From the NCBI RefSeq assembly GCF_000373385.1, contig NZ_KB891326.1:209309-273308 (forward strand): a stretch of DNA of 64,000 nucleotides, given 5' to 3'. Positions 40,613-49,891 of this stretch are shown one piece after another. This DNA is from Thiobacillus thioparus DSM 505 (GTDB lineage Bacteria > Pseudomonadota > Gammaproteobacteria > Burkholderiales > Thiobacillaceae). The notes under the pieces were generated by a model that worked only from the letters and a program-made list of their open reading frames with translations, was not told the DNA's origin and did not search any database. A program made the translations under genes and the position numbers. Numbering within the stretch: the stretch's first letter is position 1; every line of letters begins with the position of its first letter.

Positions 40613-41991
40613 CGGGCCGCCTGGCCGAACTGCAGTTGAGGCGTGTGCTCACGGACATGGGTGACGCGGGCTTTACCTGGGACGTGCAGGTGCCGGGTGT
40701 GCAGGTTGCGGCCTTGTTGACGGGCGACATGATCCGTCGCCGCTTGACGGACACCCGAGGGGCTGACCGCATCCTGTTGCCCGGCCGTTGCCGCGGCGAC
40801 CTTGCGGCCTTGTCCGAACATTTCGGCATCCCGGTCGAACGGGGGCCCGACGAACTCATGGACTTACCGGCGTTTTTCGGCCGGCAGCGCCGCGCGCCCG
40901 ATCTGTCGCGCCATGATGTCCTCGTGTTTGCCGAGCTGGTCGATGCGCCGCGCATGCGCATCGAGGCCATACTGGACCAGGCTGCTCGTTACGTTGCCGA
41001 TGGCGCCGACGTGATCGATATCGGCGGCTTGCCTCAGACACCGTTTCCGCACCTGGAAGAAACGGTGCAGGCGCTGAAAGCGGCCGGTTACCGGGTCAGC
41101 GTCGACTCCCTCGATCCGGACGAATTGCTGCGCGGCGGCCGGGCGGGCGCGGATTACCTGCTGTCGCTCACCACGGACACCCTGTATCTGGCCGACGAAG
41201 TGGCGGCCACGCCCATCCTGATTCCCGCGCACCATGGAGATCTGAACGATCTGATCGAAGCCATGCAACGGATGGAGGCGAACAATCGCCCGTATTTCGC
41301 CGACCCTATTCTGGATCCGCTGCCGTTCGGATTTGCTGCGTCGCTGGCGCGCTACCATGAACTGCGCCGGCGAATGCCCGAGGCCGACATCCTGATGGGC
41401 ACCGGCAACCTCTCCGAGCTCACGGATGCCGACACAGCCGGCATCCATGCCCTGTTGCTGGGGGTCATGGCGGAGCTGAATATCCGGGCGCTGCTCACCA
41501 CGGAGGTCAGTCCGCATTGCCGCAGCGCGGTACGGGAGATCGACGCTGCACGTCGGATGATGTTCGCCGCGCGCGAGGGGCAGAGCCTGCCGCGCGATTT
41601 GTCCGATGCGCTGCTCGGCATGCATCACCGCAGGCCGTTTCCGTACGACCGAGAAGAAATCGCCGCGATGGCGAGCGCTGTGAAGGATCCCAGCTTCCGG
41701 ATCCAGATCAGCGAGGAAGGCCTGCACATCTACAACCGCGACGGCATGCACAGTGCGACCGATCCGTTTGCGCTGTGGCCGCATCTCAAACTGGAACAGG
41801 ATGGCGGCCATGCGTTTTATCTGGGTGTAGAACTGGCCCGGGCGCAGATCGCCTGGCAACTGGGCAAGCGTTACAGCCAGGACGAGGAGCTGACCTGGGG
41901 CTGCATGGGACTGCGTCGCAAGGAAGAAAACCTCACGGTTCAATGCGGACCCGGCAGCACGCGCACAACCCCTCAAACGGAGCCATCATGA
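40588..41991 (+). CDS. Dihydropteroate synthase-like protein of H4MPT synthesis
   Basis: The 467-residue protein has an N-terminal DUF6513-type domain (about residues 1-120) and a TIM-barrel pterin-binding domain (ADVIDIGGLPQTPFPHLEE, RVSVDSLDPDELL, ILMGTGNLSELTDADTAG). It is much longer than folate DHPS. This family is found in methanogens and methylotrophs and is associated with joining the pterin and arylamine moieties in methanopterin synthesis. The next gene starts in an ATGA overlap. The C-terminal tail after TWGCMG is low in conserved features. Confidence 0.85.
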   Translation: MSEHILFLTGRLAELQLRRVLTDMGDAGFTWDVQVPGVQVAALLTGDMIRRRLTDTRGADRILLPGRCRGDLAALSEHFGIPVERGPDELMDLPAFFGRQRRAPDLSRHDVLVFAELVDAPRMRIEAILDQAARYVADGADVIDIGGLPQTPFPHLEETVQALKAAGYRVSVDSLDPDELLRGGRAGADYLLSLTTDTLYLADEVAATPILIPAHHGDLNDLIEAMQRMEANNRPYFADPILDPLPFGFAASLARYHELRRRMPEADILMGTGNLSELTDADTAGIHALLLGVMAELNIRALLTTEVSPHCRSAVREIDAARRMMFAAREGQSLPRDLSDALLGMHHRRPFPYDREEIAAMASAVKDPSFRIQISEEGLHIYNRDGMHSATDPFALWPHLKLEQDGGHAFYLGVELARAQIAWQLGKRYSQDEELTWGCMGLRRKEENLTVQCGPGSTRTTPQTEPS

Positions 41992-42560
41992 GCATGATTC
42001 TGGAAGCCATCCTGACCACCGCCACGCCGGACGGCGGGACGCATATCGCCCCATTGGGCTTCCGGCGTGAAAACGGATATATCGTCCTGTCGCCTTTTCA
42101 TCCCTCACGCACACTCGACAACCTGCGCGCCACCGGCGTGGCTGCGATCAGTCACCCCACCGACGTGCGCGTATTCGCCGGTTGCCTCACGGGGCGGCGC
42201 GATTGGCCGCTTGTTCCGTGTACCCAGGTCACTTGCGGCCGGCTCGCGGACGCGCTCAGTCACAGCGAGTTGATTGTGGAGCGGATCGAGGAAGACGCGG
42301 TCCGGCCCCGTTTCATCTGTCGCGAACTGATCCATGCCAACCATGAAGCCTTCCCCGGTCACAACCGTGCCCAGGCTGCCGTCATAGAGGCCTGCATCCT
42401 GATCAGCCGGCTCGGCATGCTGCCTGCCGACAAGGTGAAACAGGAAATGGACTATCTCGCCATTGCGATCGGCAAGACGGCGGGGCCACGCGAATTGGAG
42501 GCCTGGAATTGGCTGAAGGAAAAAATCGACGCGCATCGCCAGCAGGAGCAGGCGGCATGA
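41988..42560 (+). CDS. DUF447 family flavin-binding-like protein (H4MPT cluster)
   Basis: The 190-residue protein (MSMILEAILTTATPDGGTHIAPLGF, LDNLRATGVAAISH, FPGHNRAQAAVIEACILISRL) belongs to the DUF447 family, with a split-barrel flavin-binding-like fold. It is a regular member of archaeal-type C1 cofactor clusters in methylotrophs. Its exact role is unknown. Both ends overlap neighbours by ATGA, so it is in a tightly coupled operon with the DHPS-like and mfnB-like genes. Confidence 0.82.
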   Translation: MSMILEAILTTATPDGGTHIAPLGFRRENGYIVLSPFHPSRTLDNLRATGVAAISHPTDVRVFAGCLTGRRDWPLVPCTQVTCGRLADALSHSELIVERIEEDAVRPRFICRELIHANHEAFPGHNRAQAAVIEACILISRLGMLPADKVKQEMDYLAIAIGKTAGPRELEAWNWLKEKIDAHRQQEQAA

Positions 42561-43276
42561 CGGGCTGGCTCGCCAGCGTGACGGACGTCGGTGAGGCGCG
42601 GCAAGTGCTCGCCGCAGGTGCCGACATCGTCGACGCCAAGAACCCGCATACCGGCGCACTGGGCGCCTTGCCTCTGGATACCGTACGTGCCATCGTCAAT
42701 GCCGTGGGTGGGCATGCGCCAGTCAGCGCGACAGTGGGTGATTTTCCCACCATGGAGCCGTACGGCGTCGTCCATGCCGTCGACATGATGGCCGCTACCG
42801 GCGTCGATTTCGTGAAGATCGGGCTGTTCCGGGCCCCGGCGTTGCATGATTGCCTCGCGGCACTGGCGCCCTTGTGCAGCCAGCACCGTCTGGTTGCAGT
42901 CTTGTTCGCCGACCGCAACCCGGATATCGATATCGGACTGGCCGATCGGCTCGCCGAATGTGGGTTTGCGGGCATCATGCTGGACACGCTGGACAAGTCC
43001 GCGGGCGGCCTGCTTCGGCATCAGCCAGTCGCACGTCTCACCCGCTTTGTTGACCATGCCAGACACCTGGGGCTGATCAGCGGCCTTGCCGGATCCTTGC
43101 GGGCAACGGATATCCCCGTCCTCGCGCCGCTTGGTGCGGACTATCTTGGGTTTCGTGGTGCCTTGTGCCGCAGTCATGCCCGTACCCAGTCGCTGGATGC
43201 GGGGGCCATGTTTGCCGTCTCCGATGCCATTGTGAAGATGCGAGGGGTATCCGCACAAACAATGGCCTGCGTATGA
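42557..43276 (+). CDS. mfnB: MfnB-like (5-formylfuran-3-yl)methyl phosphate synthase
   Basis: The 239-residue DUF556/COG1891 TIM-barrel enzyme makes the furan precursor of methanofuran from glyceraldehyde-3-phosphate. Catalytic residues match the family: Lys in VDAKNP, and the Asp and Lys of MLDTLDKS at the required spacing of four. It starts in an ATGA overlap with the DUF447 gene. Its presence shows that the host makes methanofuran as well as tetrahydromethanopterin, and hence uses the formyltransferase/hydrolase branch from formaldehyde to formate. Confidence 0.88.
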   Translation: MTGWLASVTDVGEARQVLAAGADIVDAKNPHTGALGALPLDTVRAIVNAVGGHAPVSATVGDFPTMEPYGVVHAVDMMAATGVDFVKIGLFRAPALHDCLAALAPLCSQHRLVAVLFADRNPDIDIGLADRLAECGFAGIMLDTLDKSAGGLLRHQPVARLTRFVDHARHLGLISGLAGSLRATDIPVLAPLGADYLGFRGALCRSHARTQSLDAGAMFAVSDAIVKMRGVSAQTMACV

Positions 43277-43346
43277 GCTTGCGCAAGCCCTCGGACTTTC
43301 TGGCCATTTCCATGAGCGGCTACGATGGGAGGGGCCGGTAGGGTAG

Positions 43347-43373
43347 GGCTGGCAGGCCGACACCTGCCAAGCC
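43347..43373. terminator. Hairpin between convergent mfnB and dsrA
   Basis: GGCTGGCAGG (43347-43356) pairs with CCTGCCAAGCC (43363-43373) with one bulged A and a six-base loop. No T-run on either side, so termination strength is uncertain. Confidence 0.4.
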
Positions 43374-43402
43374 ACGGCCATCAAGCACGTTCAATATCAC
43401 CG

Positions 43403-44707
43403 TCACGCCGTTTTGCTGGCCTTGTATTCCAGCCATTTCTCGACCTGCTCGTCCCAGTCGTCGGAACGGAAGAAGGGATTGGAGCGTGGCTGGACGACCA
43501 TGTTGGGATCGACCGGCAACTCCAAGCCCTCGAGGAAGTTGGTCAGGCCGATACGCTCGATCATCTCGCCGGTGCGCTCGTGTTCCAGCGCATTTTCCGC
43601 AAAGAAGTCGATGACATTGCGGCCCAGTTCATTCAGTTTCTCAAAGTCCTCATCGGTTTCCAGCTTCATGAACGGGATCACGACCGTGCCCATGGTAGCG
43701 CCGATCTTCAGCACGCCCTTGCCGCCGATGAGTATCGTGACACCCTTGTCCTTGCCTGGCAGGAGACCGCCAGGCATGACATTCAGACAATGCATGCAGC
43801 GCACGCAGTTCTTGTTGTCGATACACATGGTTTTGCCGTCGCCCAGGTTGGCAGCGGACACATGTTCGTCGGCCTTGAACTTGTCGGAAGACACCAGGGC
43901 GATGGCCTTGGTCGGGCACTTGGTGATGACGTCATTGATGAGATCCTCCATGCCGTGGACCTTGTAGTAAGCCTGAACCAGTTCTTCATTGACCCGGATG
44001 TTGTCGCGCCAAGTGCCGATGGTTGCCAGGTCGGAGCGCATGATGGCGTTGACGCAGTCGTTCGGGCATCCCGAAAACTTGAACTTGAATTTGTATGGCA
44101 GCGAAGGACGATGCATGTCGTCTATGTTGTTGTTGATGACGGTACGCAGCGCCTTGGCTTCGTCGTAGCAGGACATTTCGCAACGTGCTGCGCCGACGCA
44201 CGACATTGAGGTACGCAGCGAGGGGCCCGCGCCCCCAAGATCGAAACCCATCTCGTTCAGGCGGTCGAAGGCCTTCTGGACGTTCTCGGTGCGGATGCCC
44301 TGGAACATGATGTCGCCAGACTGGCCATGGAAGGCGATCAGGCCAGATCCCCCCGTTTCCTGCCAAACGTCGCACATCTTGCGCAGGAGATCAGAGGTGT
44401 AGTGCATGCCGGCCGGCGGCTGGATGCGCAGCGTGTGGAACTCGGCCGCCTCGGGGAATACAGGCTTGCCGTTCCCGTCCTTCAGTTCGGTGAACCGCGG
44501 GATCACGCCACCTCCGTAGCCGAATACGCCGACAGTCCCGCCTTTCCAGTAACCGGTCTTGGTCTTATACGACGTTTCCAGCTGACCCAGCAGGTCATGC
44601 ATCATGTCGCTCTCTTTTGCCAGACGCTTGAGACCAGTGACAAAACTTGGCCAAGGGCCTTTCTCGAGTTCGTCAAGATTAGGGGTTTCGAACAGGGGCT
44701 TGCTCAT
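43403..44707 (-). CDS. dsrA: Dissimilatory sulfite reductase alpha subunit, orphan copy
   Basis: The 434-residue protein has all DsrA landmarks. Sirohaem/4Fe-4S cysteines Cys170 and Cys176 (CVGAARC) with Cys214 and Cys218 (CPNDC) are followed by an inserted ferredoxin domain (Cys264 in KCPTKA, then Cys301, 304, 307 in CVRCMHC). In sulfur oxidisers DsrAB oxidises DsrC-bound persulfide to sulfite in the cytoplasm. DsrA works only with DsrB, yet no dsrB or other dsr gene follows. The gene downstream is mfnB on the other strand. It is probably a second copy or a relocated gene. GGAGAC precedes the start. Confidence 0.9.
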   Translation of the reverse strand: MSKPLFETPNLDELEKGPWPSFVTGLKRLAKESDMMHDLLGQLETSYKTKTGYWKGGTVGVFGYGGGVIPRFTELKDGNGKPVFPEAAEFHTLRIQPPAGMHYTSDLLRKMCDVWQETGGSGLIAFHGQSGDIMFQGIRTENVQKAFDRLNEMGFDLGGAGPSLRTSMSCVGAARCEMSCYDEAKALRTVINNNIDDMHRPSLPYKFKFKFSGCPNDCVNAIMRSDLATIGTWRDNIRVNEELVQAYYKVHGMEDLINDVITKCPTKAIALVSSDKFKADEHVSAANLGDGKTMCIDNKNCVRCMHCLNVMPGGLLPGKDKGVTILIGGKGVLKIGATMGTVVIPFMKLETDEDFEKLNELGRNVIDFFAENALEHERTGEMIERIGLTNFLEGLELPVDPNMVVQPRSNPFFRSDDWDEQVEKWLEYKASKTA

Positions 44708-45104
44708 ATCGGTCTCCTTCGCGGGTCGTAAATTGCTGATTGGTCAAATGCTTGCGTATTCCACTTTGCAGAGCGCCGATCCCTGGCTAGCAGAAGGGAA
44801 TATCGGGCAGGAAGAGGCTGGCGAGATTGCACTGCCACTGCCTCATCAAGCAAAGATAGTTTTTTTCGAATATTTAACAAACGATATTTTTTTCTGGTTA
44901 TCTATCGCATATTTCGATTGATGGAGCCAAATGGGATCGCTCAGGCCGGATGAGCACATGCCTTATTACGCACCGGCTGAACTTGCCGGTCTGAATCCAT
45001 TACTTCGCATAATGTATATTATGTTAAATAATAAGAATAGTTACATTTGAAACCATTTCTGACACTATGATACTAACCAACCAACTGGCTAGCATGGCAA
45101 AGAC
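44708..45104. other. Intergenic region between divergent dsrA and marR (397 bp)
   Basis: AT-rich, no convincing gene. It contains the MarR-type dyad at 45008-45023. No sigma-54 element was found for dsrA. Confidence 0.5.
45008..45023. promoter_or_regulatory. Candidate MarR operator
   Basis: CATAAT-GTAT-ATTATG is a 6-bp inverted repeat with a 4-bp centre in AT-rich DNA, about 80 bp before the marR start. Size and symmetry fit MarR/EmrR sites. Confidence 0.5.
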
Positions 45105-45614
45105 GTGAACCTGGATTTCACCTATTTCGAGAATGGTATCGGCCGCATATCCGGGCAACTGCCTGGCATGCCCCAGGACCGGGTTGTGTTGAACCGTCTG
45201 TTCTTTTATGTTTTCAAGGAATTGGACGATGTTTATAACCAACATCTTTTAGAGTTTGGGCTCAACAGTTCCACCTTCCTGGCGCTCGCCATGATTTTGA
45301 GCAGCGAGGACAACCGGCTGAATCCCAGCCATTTGAGCGACGCGCTGATTGCATCCCGCACCAATGTGACCCGTTTGGCGGATGACCTGGTCGGTTCGGG
45401 CTGGGTCAGCCGCAAACCGTGCACGCAAGACCGCCGACGGGTGGAACTGTCGCTGACGCCGTCAGGACGGAAACTGATCCTAGTCGTGTTGCCAGTCATC
45501 TGGCAACGGATCGAGCAGCAATGGATCGATTTCAGCCCGGCCGAGATCGCCGAGTTCGACCGCTTGCTGAGGAAGATGCTGGAAGGTTTGCGGCGCTTCA
45601 GGGTGGCCTCGTGA
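45105..45614 (+). CDS. MarR-family repressor of the efflux operon
   Basis: The 169-residue winged-helix protein has the MarR layout: N-terminal dimer helix (LNRLFFYVFKELDDVYNQHLLEFGL), recognition helix region (PSHLSDALIASRTNVTRLADDLVGSGWVSRK) and wing (CTQDRRRVELSLTPSGRKLI). It starts with GTG. Its stop overlaps the start of the outer-membrane factor gene. By analogy with EmrR, it probably represses the efflux genes and is released by a drug-like ligand. Confidence 0.88.
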   Translation: MNLDFTYFENGIGRISGQLPGMPQDRVVLNRLFFYVFKELDDVYNQHLLEFGLNSSTFLALAMILSSEDNRLNPSHLSDALIASRTNVTRLADDLVGSGWVSRKPCTQDRRRVELSLTPSGRKLILVVLPVIWQRIEQQWIDFSPAEIAEFDRLLRKMLEGLRRFRVAS

Positions 45615-47035
45615 AGCGACTGCTGCCCAGCGTGTTCCTGGTGTTCATCGGCTGTGCCGAACTGCCGCACGACTTGCCGGCCCGGCCGGCGCTGAAGGCG
45701 CCCGAGACGGCGACCACGCTGTCGGCTTTGTCTAACACGTCCGCGGACACTGATATTCCGCTTCTCCAAGAACACTGGTGGACGTCCTTCGGGTTGACCA
45801 ACCTGGACCGATTGATCGAAACAGCCTTGCAGGATGCCCCCGATCTGGCCGCCGCGCAGGCGCGCCTGCGCACGGCCGATCAAGCCGAACGCCTGGCCCG
45901 CCTCGACGCCCAGGTGCACTATGAAACCGATGCCTCCATTGCCCGCGAACATCTGAGCAAGAATGGGCTGTTTCCGCCGCCCATCGGCGGTAGTACCTTT
46001 ACTCAGACCGATATCACCGAAAACCTTTCGTACACGCTCGACTGGTGGGGCAAGAACCGGGCGTTGATCCAAGCTGCGGGCAACGAGCGGCAGGCAGCAC
46101 GCGACGAAGCTGATGCCGTCCGCCAGACCCTGGCGGCAGCGGTCGCCGATACGTATTTTACCTGGGCCGATGTCGAGGCGCGCCTGGCAGCCGCGCGCGC
46201 ATTGACCCAGAGCCACCGCAAGGAACATGCGCTGCTCAAGGCACGTTTCGACCTGGGTCTGGATTCTGCCCAGCCCCTGATCGATGCGCGCAAAAAGTTG
46301 GATCTGGACGAGGACTGGACCCGCAGTCTGGACTATCTGGCGCGCGCGCTGCGCTATCGCATGAGCGCCCTGATCGGCAGCGACCCGGACCACGCTGCCA
46401 GTCTGCCGATGCCTGAACTCGACGCCCGGCTCCCAGCCCTGCCAGCCCGTCTGCCGTTGGACTGGCTGGCCCGCCGACCCGATGTGGCGGCGTTGCGCAG
46501 CCAGGTTGAAGCCGCTTCCGACCGGAGTGCGGCAGCCAAGGCGGATTTCTACCCCAATCTGGATCTGCGCATGATGATCGGCCTGGAAACCCTCGATCTC
46601 AGCAAGCTGTTCCAGGCCAACAGCCTGTCCGCATCGATCGGTCCGGCCCTGCATCTGCCGATCTTCAACCGCCAGACCCTGAGCGCGAAACTCGGCATGC
46701 GCGAAGCGGATTACGCCGCATCCGTGGCGGTCTATAACCGCACCATCCTGGAAGCTGCCCGCCAGGCCGCCGATGCGTATGCCCTGATTGCGAGCCTGGA
46801 GCACCGCAGTCAGGCGCAGCGACTGGCGCTGCATGAAACCGAACAGACCCGTTCCCTGGCGGAACAGCGCCGGCAGATCGGGTTGGCCAGCCCGCTCGAC
46901 GCACTCGAAGCGAACAGTGCCGTCCTCGCCCAGCGCATGAATGAGATCGAGGTCCAGGCCGCCCGCCTGCGCGCCCGTGTGGCGCTGTTCAAGGCATTGG
47001 GCGGCGACGCCCTCCACAAGGACCCTGCCCCATGA
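45611..47035 (+). CDS. Outer-membrane efflux lipoprotein (NodT/OprM family)
   Basis: The 474-residue protein starts with GTG overlapping the marR stop (GTGA); longer upstream frames lie in marR. A lipoprotein signal (KRLLPSVFLVFIGC) puts it in the outer membrane. The repeated TolC-type coiled-coil halves follow (LIETALQDAPDLAAAQARLRTADQAERLARLDAQ; ADFYPNLDLRMMIGLETLDLSKLF). It forms the exit duct for the EmrAB-like pump encoded next, whose start overlaps by four bases. Confidence 0.9.
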   Translation: MKRLLPSVFLVFIGCAELPHDLPARPALKAPETATTLSALSNTSADTDIPLLQEHWWTSFGLTNLDRLIETALQDAPDLAAAQARLRTADQAERLARLDAQVHYETDASIAREHLSKNGLFPPPIGGSTFTQTDITENLSYTLDWWGKNRALIQAAGNERQAARDEADAVRQTLAAAVADTYFTWADVEARLAAARALTQSHRKEHALLKARFDLGLDSAQPLIDARKKLDLDEDWTRSLDYLARALRYRMSALIGSDPDHAASLPMPELDARLPALPARLPLDWLARRPDVAALRSQVEAASDRSAAAKADFYPNLDLRMMIGLETLDLSKLFQANSLSASIGPALHLPIFNRQTLSAKLGMREADYAASVAVYNRTILEAARQAADAYALIASLEHRSQAQRLALHETEQTRSLAEQRRQIGLASPLDALEANSAVLAQRMNEIEVQAARLRARVALFKALGGDALHKDPAP

Positions 47036-48174
47036 CCATTGATCCTCCGGAAGCCAATCCGGCCAAACGCAAACGCCTGCTGACGATCCTGGCCCTGATT
47101 TTTCTCATTGCCGGGACGATTTGGGGCGTACGCTGGTTCCTGCACAGCCGCGGACACGAAAGTACCGACGACGCCTACGTGGCCGGCAACCTGGTGCGAG
47201 CCACGCCGCGTGTCGCCGGTTCGGTGGTGGCGGTACTGGCCGACGACACCGACTTCGTCAAGCAGGGCCAGGTCGTGGTGAAGCTGGACGATACCGATGC
47301 CAGGCTGTCCCTCGCCAAGGCCGAGGCCGATCTGGGGGAAATCGTGCGCCGGATCAGCCAGACCTTCGAGGCCCACGCCCAGCAGACCGCCAATCTGGCC
47401 GTGAAGCAACGCATCCTGGAACAGGCCGAGGCCGATCTGGTGCGGCGCGAGCGGGCGGTCGCCGTCGATGCGATCTCGCGCGAGGAAGCCGAGCATGCCC
47501 GCGCCGCGCGTGACCTGGCCCGATCCGAGCTCGATCTGGCGCGCGCCCAGTTGGCAGCTTCGAAAGCCGAAGTGGGTGGCACCTCGGTGGCGACTCATCC
47601 GGCCGTCAAACAGGCTGAAGCCCGGCTGCGCGAAGCCTGGCTGGCCCTGAATCGCTGCGAGATCCGGGCGCCTTCCGATGGACAGGTGGCCAAGCGCTCG
47701 GTCCAGGTCGGCCAACAGGTTGCACCCGGCATGGCGCTCATGGCCATCGTGCCAATGACCCAGCTGTGGGTGGAGGCCAATTTCAAGGAAGACCAGCTCA
47801 AGGGCATGCACATCGGTCAGCCGGTGCAACTGGTTTCCGATCTCTACGGCAGCGGCACGATCTTCCACGGCACCGTCGCGGGCCTGTCGCCCGGTACGGG
47901 CAGCGTGTTCTCCCTGTTGCCGGCACAGAACGCCAGCGGCAACTGGATCAAGATCGTCCAGCGCCTGCCGGTGCGCATCGCCCTCGACACCAAGGAATTG
48001 GCCGAACATCCTTTACGGGTCGGCTTGTCGATGAAAGTTGAAGTGGAAACCGCTGCAGCCGGCAAGGCAGACTCGCATCCCGCAACCCGTTACGTCACGC
48101 CGGTGGAAGACGCGACCGGTGCGGATGCACTGATCCGCTCCATCCTGCGGGCCAACCTGGTCCATACGGGCTGA
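47032..48174 (+). CDS. emrA: EmrA-like membrane fusion protein
   Basis: The 380-residue HlyD-family adaptor has one N-terminal membrane segment (LLTILALIFLIAGTIWGVRWFL). A lipoyl-like barrel (DDAYVAGNLVRATPRVAGSV), a long coiled coil (residues about 95-205) and the second half-motif (RAPSDGQVAKRSVQVGQQV) follow. It bridges the inner-membrane transporter and the outer-membrane duct. The next gene starts 11 bases after its stop. Confidence 0.9.
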   Translation: MTIDPPEANPAKRKRLLTILALIFLIAGTIWGVRWFLHSRGHESTDDAYVAGNLVRATPRVAGSVVAVLADDTDFVKQGQVVVKLDDTDARLSLAKAEADLGEIVRRISQTFEAHAQQTANLAVKQRILEQAEADLVRRERAVAVDAISREEAEHARAARDLARSELDLARAQLAASKAEVGGTSVATHPAVKQAEARLREAWLALNRCEIRAPSDGQVAKRSVQVGQQVAPGMALMAIVPMTQLWVEANFKEDQLKGMHIGQPVQLVSDLYGSGTIFHGTVAGLSPGTGSVFSLLPAQNASGNWIKIVQRLPVRIALDTKELAEHPLRVGLSMKVEVETAAAGKADSHPATRYVTPVEDATGADALIRSILRANLVHTG

Positions 48175-48184
48175 GCCGGGCGCC

Positions 48185-49708
48185 ATGGCCCATCCTCCGT
48201 TGCACGGTCCCACTCTGGTCCTGCTGACTCTGGGCCTGAGCCTGGGCACCTTCATGCAGGTACTGGACACGTCGATCGCCAACGTCTCGCTGCCGGCGAT
48301 TTCAGGCGACCTGGCCGTGAGCCCGAACCAGGGCACCTGGGTCATTACTTCCTTCGCCGTCAGCAACGCCATCGCCCTGCCGCTGACCGGCTGGCTGTCG
48401 CGTCGTTTCGGCGACGTCCGACTGTTCGTGCTGTCCACCCTGCTGTTCACCCTCGCCTCCTGGCTGTGCGGCCTGGCCTCCAGCCTGCCGGTCCTGATCG
48501 CCGCGCGCGTCCTGCAGGGCGCCGTGGCGGGGCCGATGATCCCGCTCTCGCAGAGCCTGCTGCTGAACAATTACCCGCCGGAAAAGAAGGGACTCGCGCT
48601 GGCGCTCTGGTCGATGACGGTCATCGTCGCGCCCATCCTGGGGCCGATCCTCGGCGGCTGGATTACTGACAACATCAACTGGCCGTGGATCTTCTACATC
48701 AACCTGCCGGTCGGCCTGCTGTCGGCCTTCCTGACCTGGACGATTCTCGGCAAGCGCTCCAGCGCAACCCAGGTCGTGCCCATCGACAAGGTGGGCTTGG
48801 TGCTGCTGGTGCTGGGCGTGGGCGCGCTGCAGATCCTGCTGGACAAGGGCAACGAGCTGGACTGGTTCGAGTCCGGCACCATCGCCGCCCTGGCGGTCGT
48901 CTCCGTGGTGGCACTGAGCGTGCTGGTAGTCTGGGAGCTGACCGACCGCCACCCGGTGGTGGACTTCCATCTGTTCGGCCAACGCAACTTCCTGGTCGGC
49001 ACGGTCATCCTGAGCGTCGGCTACCTGGTGTTCTTCGGCAACGTCGTGATCCTGCCGCTATGGCTGCAGACCAACATGGGCTACACCGCCACCTGGGCGG
49101 GCATGGCCGCCGCGCCCATCGGCATCCTGCCGGTGTTCCTGTCCGCGTTCGTAGGCAAGTACATGCACAAGGTCGACCTGCGCATCTGGGCCACCTTCAG
49201 TTTCATGGTGTTCGCCGCGGTGTCGTTCTGGAACAGCAATTTCAACTCCGACGTCACTTTCCAGCACATCGTGATTCCGCGCCTGCTGATGGGCTTCGGC
49301 GTCGCGAGCTTCTTCGTGCCGCTGACCGCCCTTACGCTGGCGGATATTCCGCCCCACATGATGCCTAGCGCCACCGGCCTGTCGAACTTTTCCCGCATCC
49401 TGGCCGGCAGTTTCGGTACCTCACTCAGCATCACTCTTTGGGACCGCCGCGCCGAGTTCCATCACAGCATCCTGACCTCGCATGTCTCGGCTTTCGACCC
49501 GTCGGCTGCCGACGCCCTCGGCAGCCTGGGCAATCCGGCCACGGACCCGGCCATGCTGGAGCGGATCATCAATCAGCAGGCGGTACTGCTGGCAACCAAT
49601 GATATCTTCTGGCTGTCAGGCTGCTTCTTCGTTGCCCTGATGTTGATGGTCTGGCTGGCCCGTCCGCCCAAACGGGGGAGCGCACCGGTCGCCAGCGGTG
49701 CTCATTGA
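48185..49708 (+). CDS. emrB: EmrB-like DHA2-family drug:proton antiporter
   Basis: The 507-residue major-facilitator protein has 14 predicted helices. Family motifs include the QVLDTSIANVSLP start, WLSRRFGDVRLF (motif A) and ARVLQGAVAGPMIPLSQSLL with the conserved proline-rich helix. The long C-terminal loop between helices 13 and 14 is typical of EmrB. It exports hydrophobic compounds together with the two preceding proteins. Confidence 0.93.
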   Translation: MAHPPLHGPTLVLLTLGLSLGTFMQVLDTSIANVSLPAISGDLAVSPNQGTWVITSFAVSNAIALPLTGWLSRRFGDVRLFVLSTLLFTLASWLCGLASSLPVLIAARVLQGAVAGPMIPLSQSLLLNNYPPEKKGLALALWSMTVIVAPILGPILGGWITDNINWPWIFYINLPVGLLSAFLTWTILGKRSSATQVVPIDKVGLVLLVLGVGALQILLDKGNELDWFESGTIAALAVVSVVALSVLVVWELTDRHPVVDFHLFGQRNFLVGTVILSVGYLVFFGNVVILPLWLQTNMGYTATWAGMAAAPIGILPVFLSAFVGKYMHKVDLRIWATFSFMVFAAVSFWNSNFNSDVTFQHIVIPRLLMGFGVASFFVPLTALTLADIPPHMMPSATGLSNFSRILAGSFGTSLSITLWDRRAEFHHSILTSHVSAFDPSAADALGSLGNPATDPAMLERIINQQAVLLATNDIFWLSGCFFVALMLMVWLARPPKRGSAPVASGAH

Positions 49709-49891
49709 GCGGGAATCCGGCTCTGGCTGGGCGATTACGGAACCAAAATCCGATTTTTATTTCTACATGCTGCCCATTCTCTAAGATGAGCACATCAGCC
49801 GCACCGCTCCGGCAGTGTCCGACTGATTGTCACGCCGCGTTCTGGCTTGTGCGGCGCTTTCCAAGACCTTTAATAATTCTGGAGCAAAAAA

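Noticed and set aside
45233-47017. Long minus-strand frame (594 codons) opposite the efflux lipoprotein gene
   Set aside because: It is antisense to marR and the outer-membrane factor, which have clear domains. High GC makes long empty antisense frames common.
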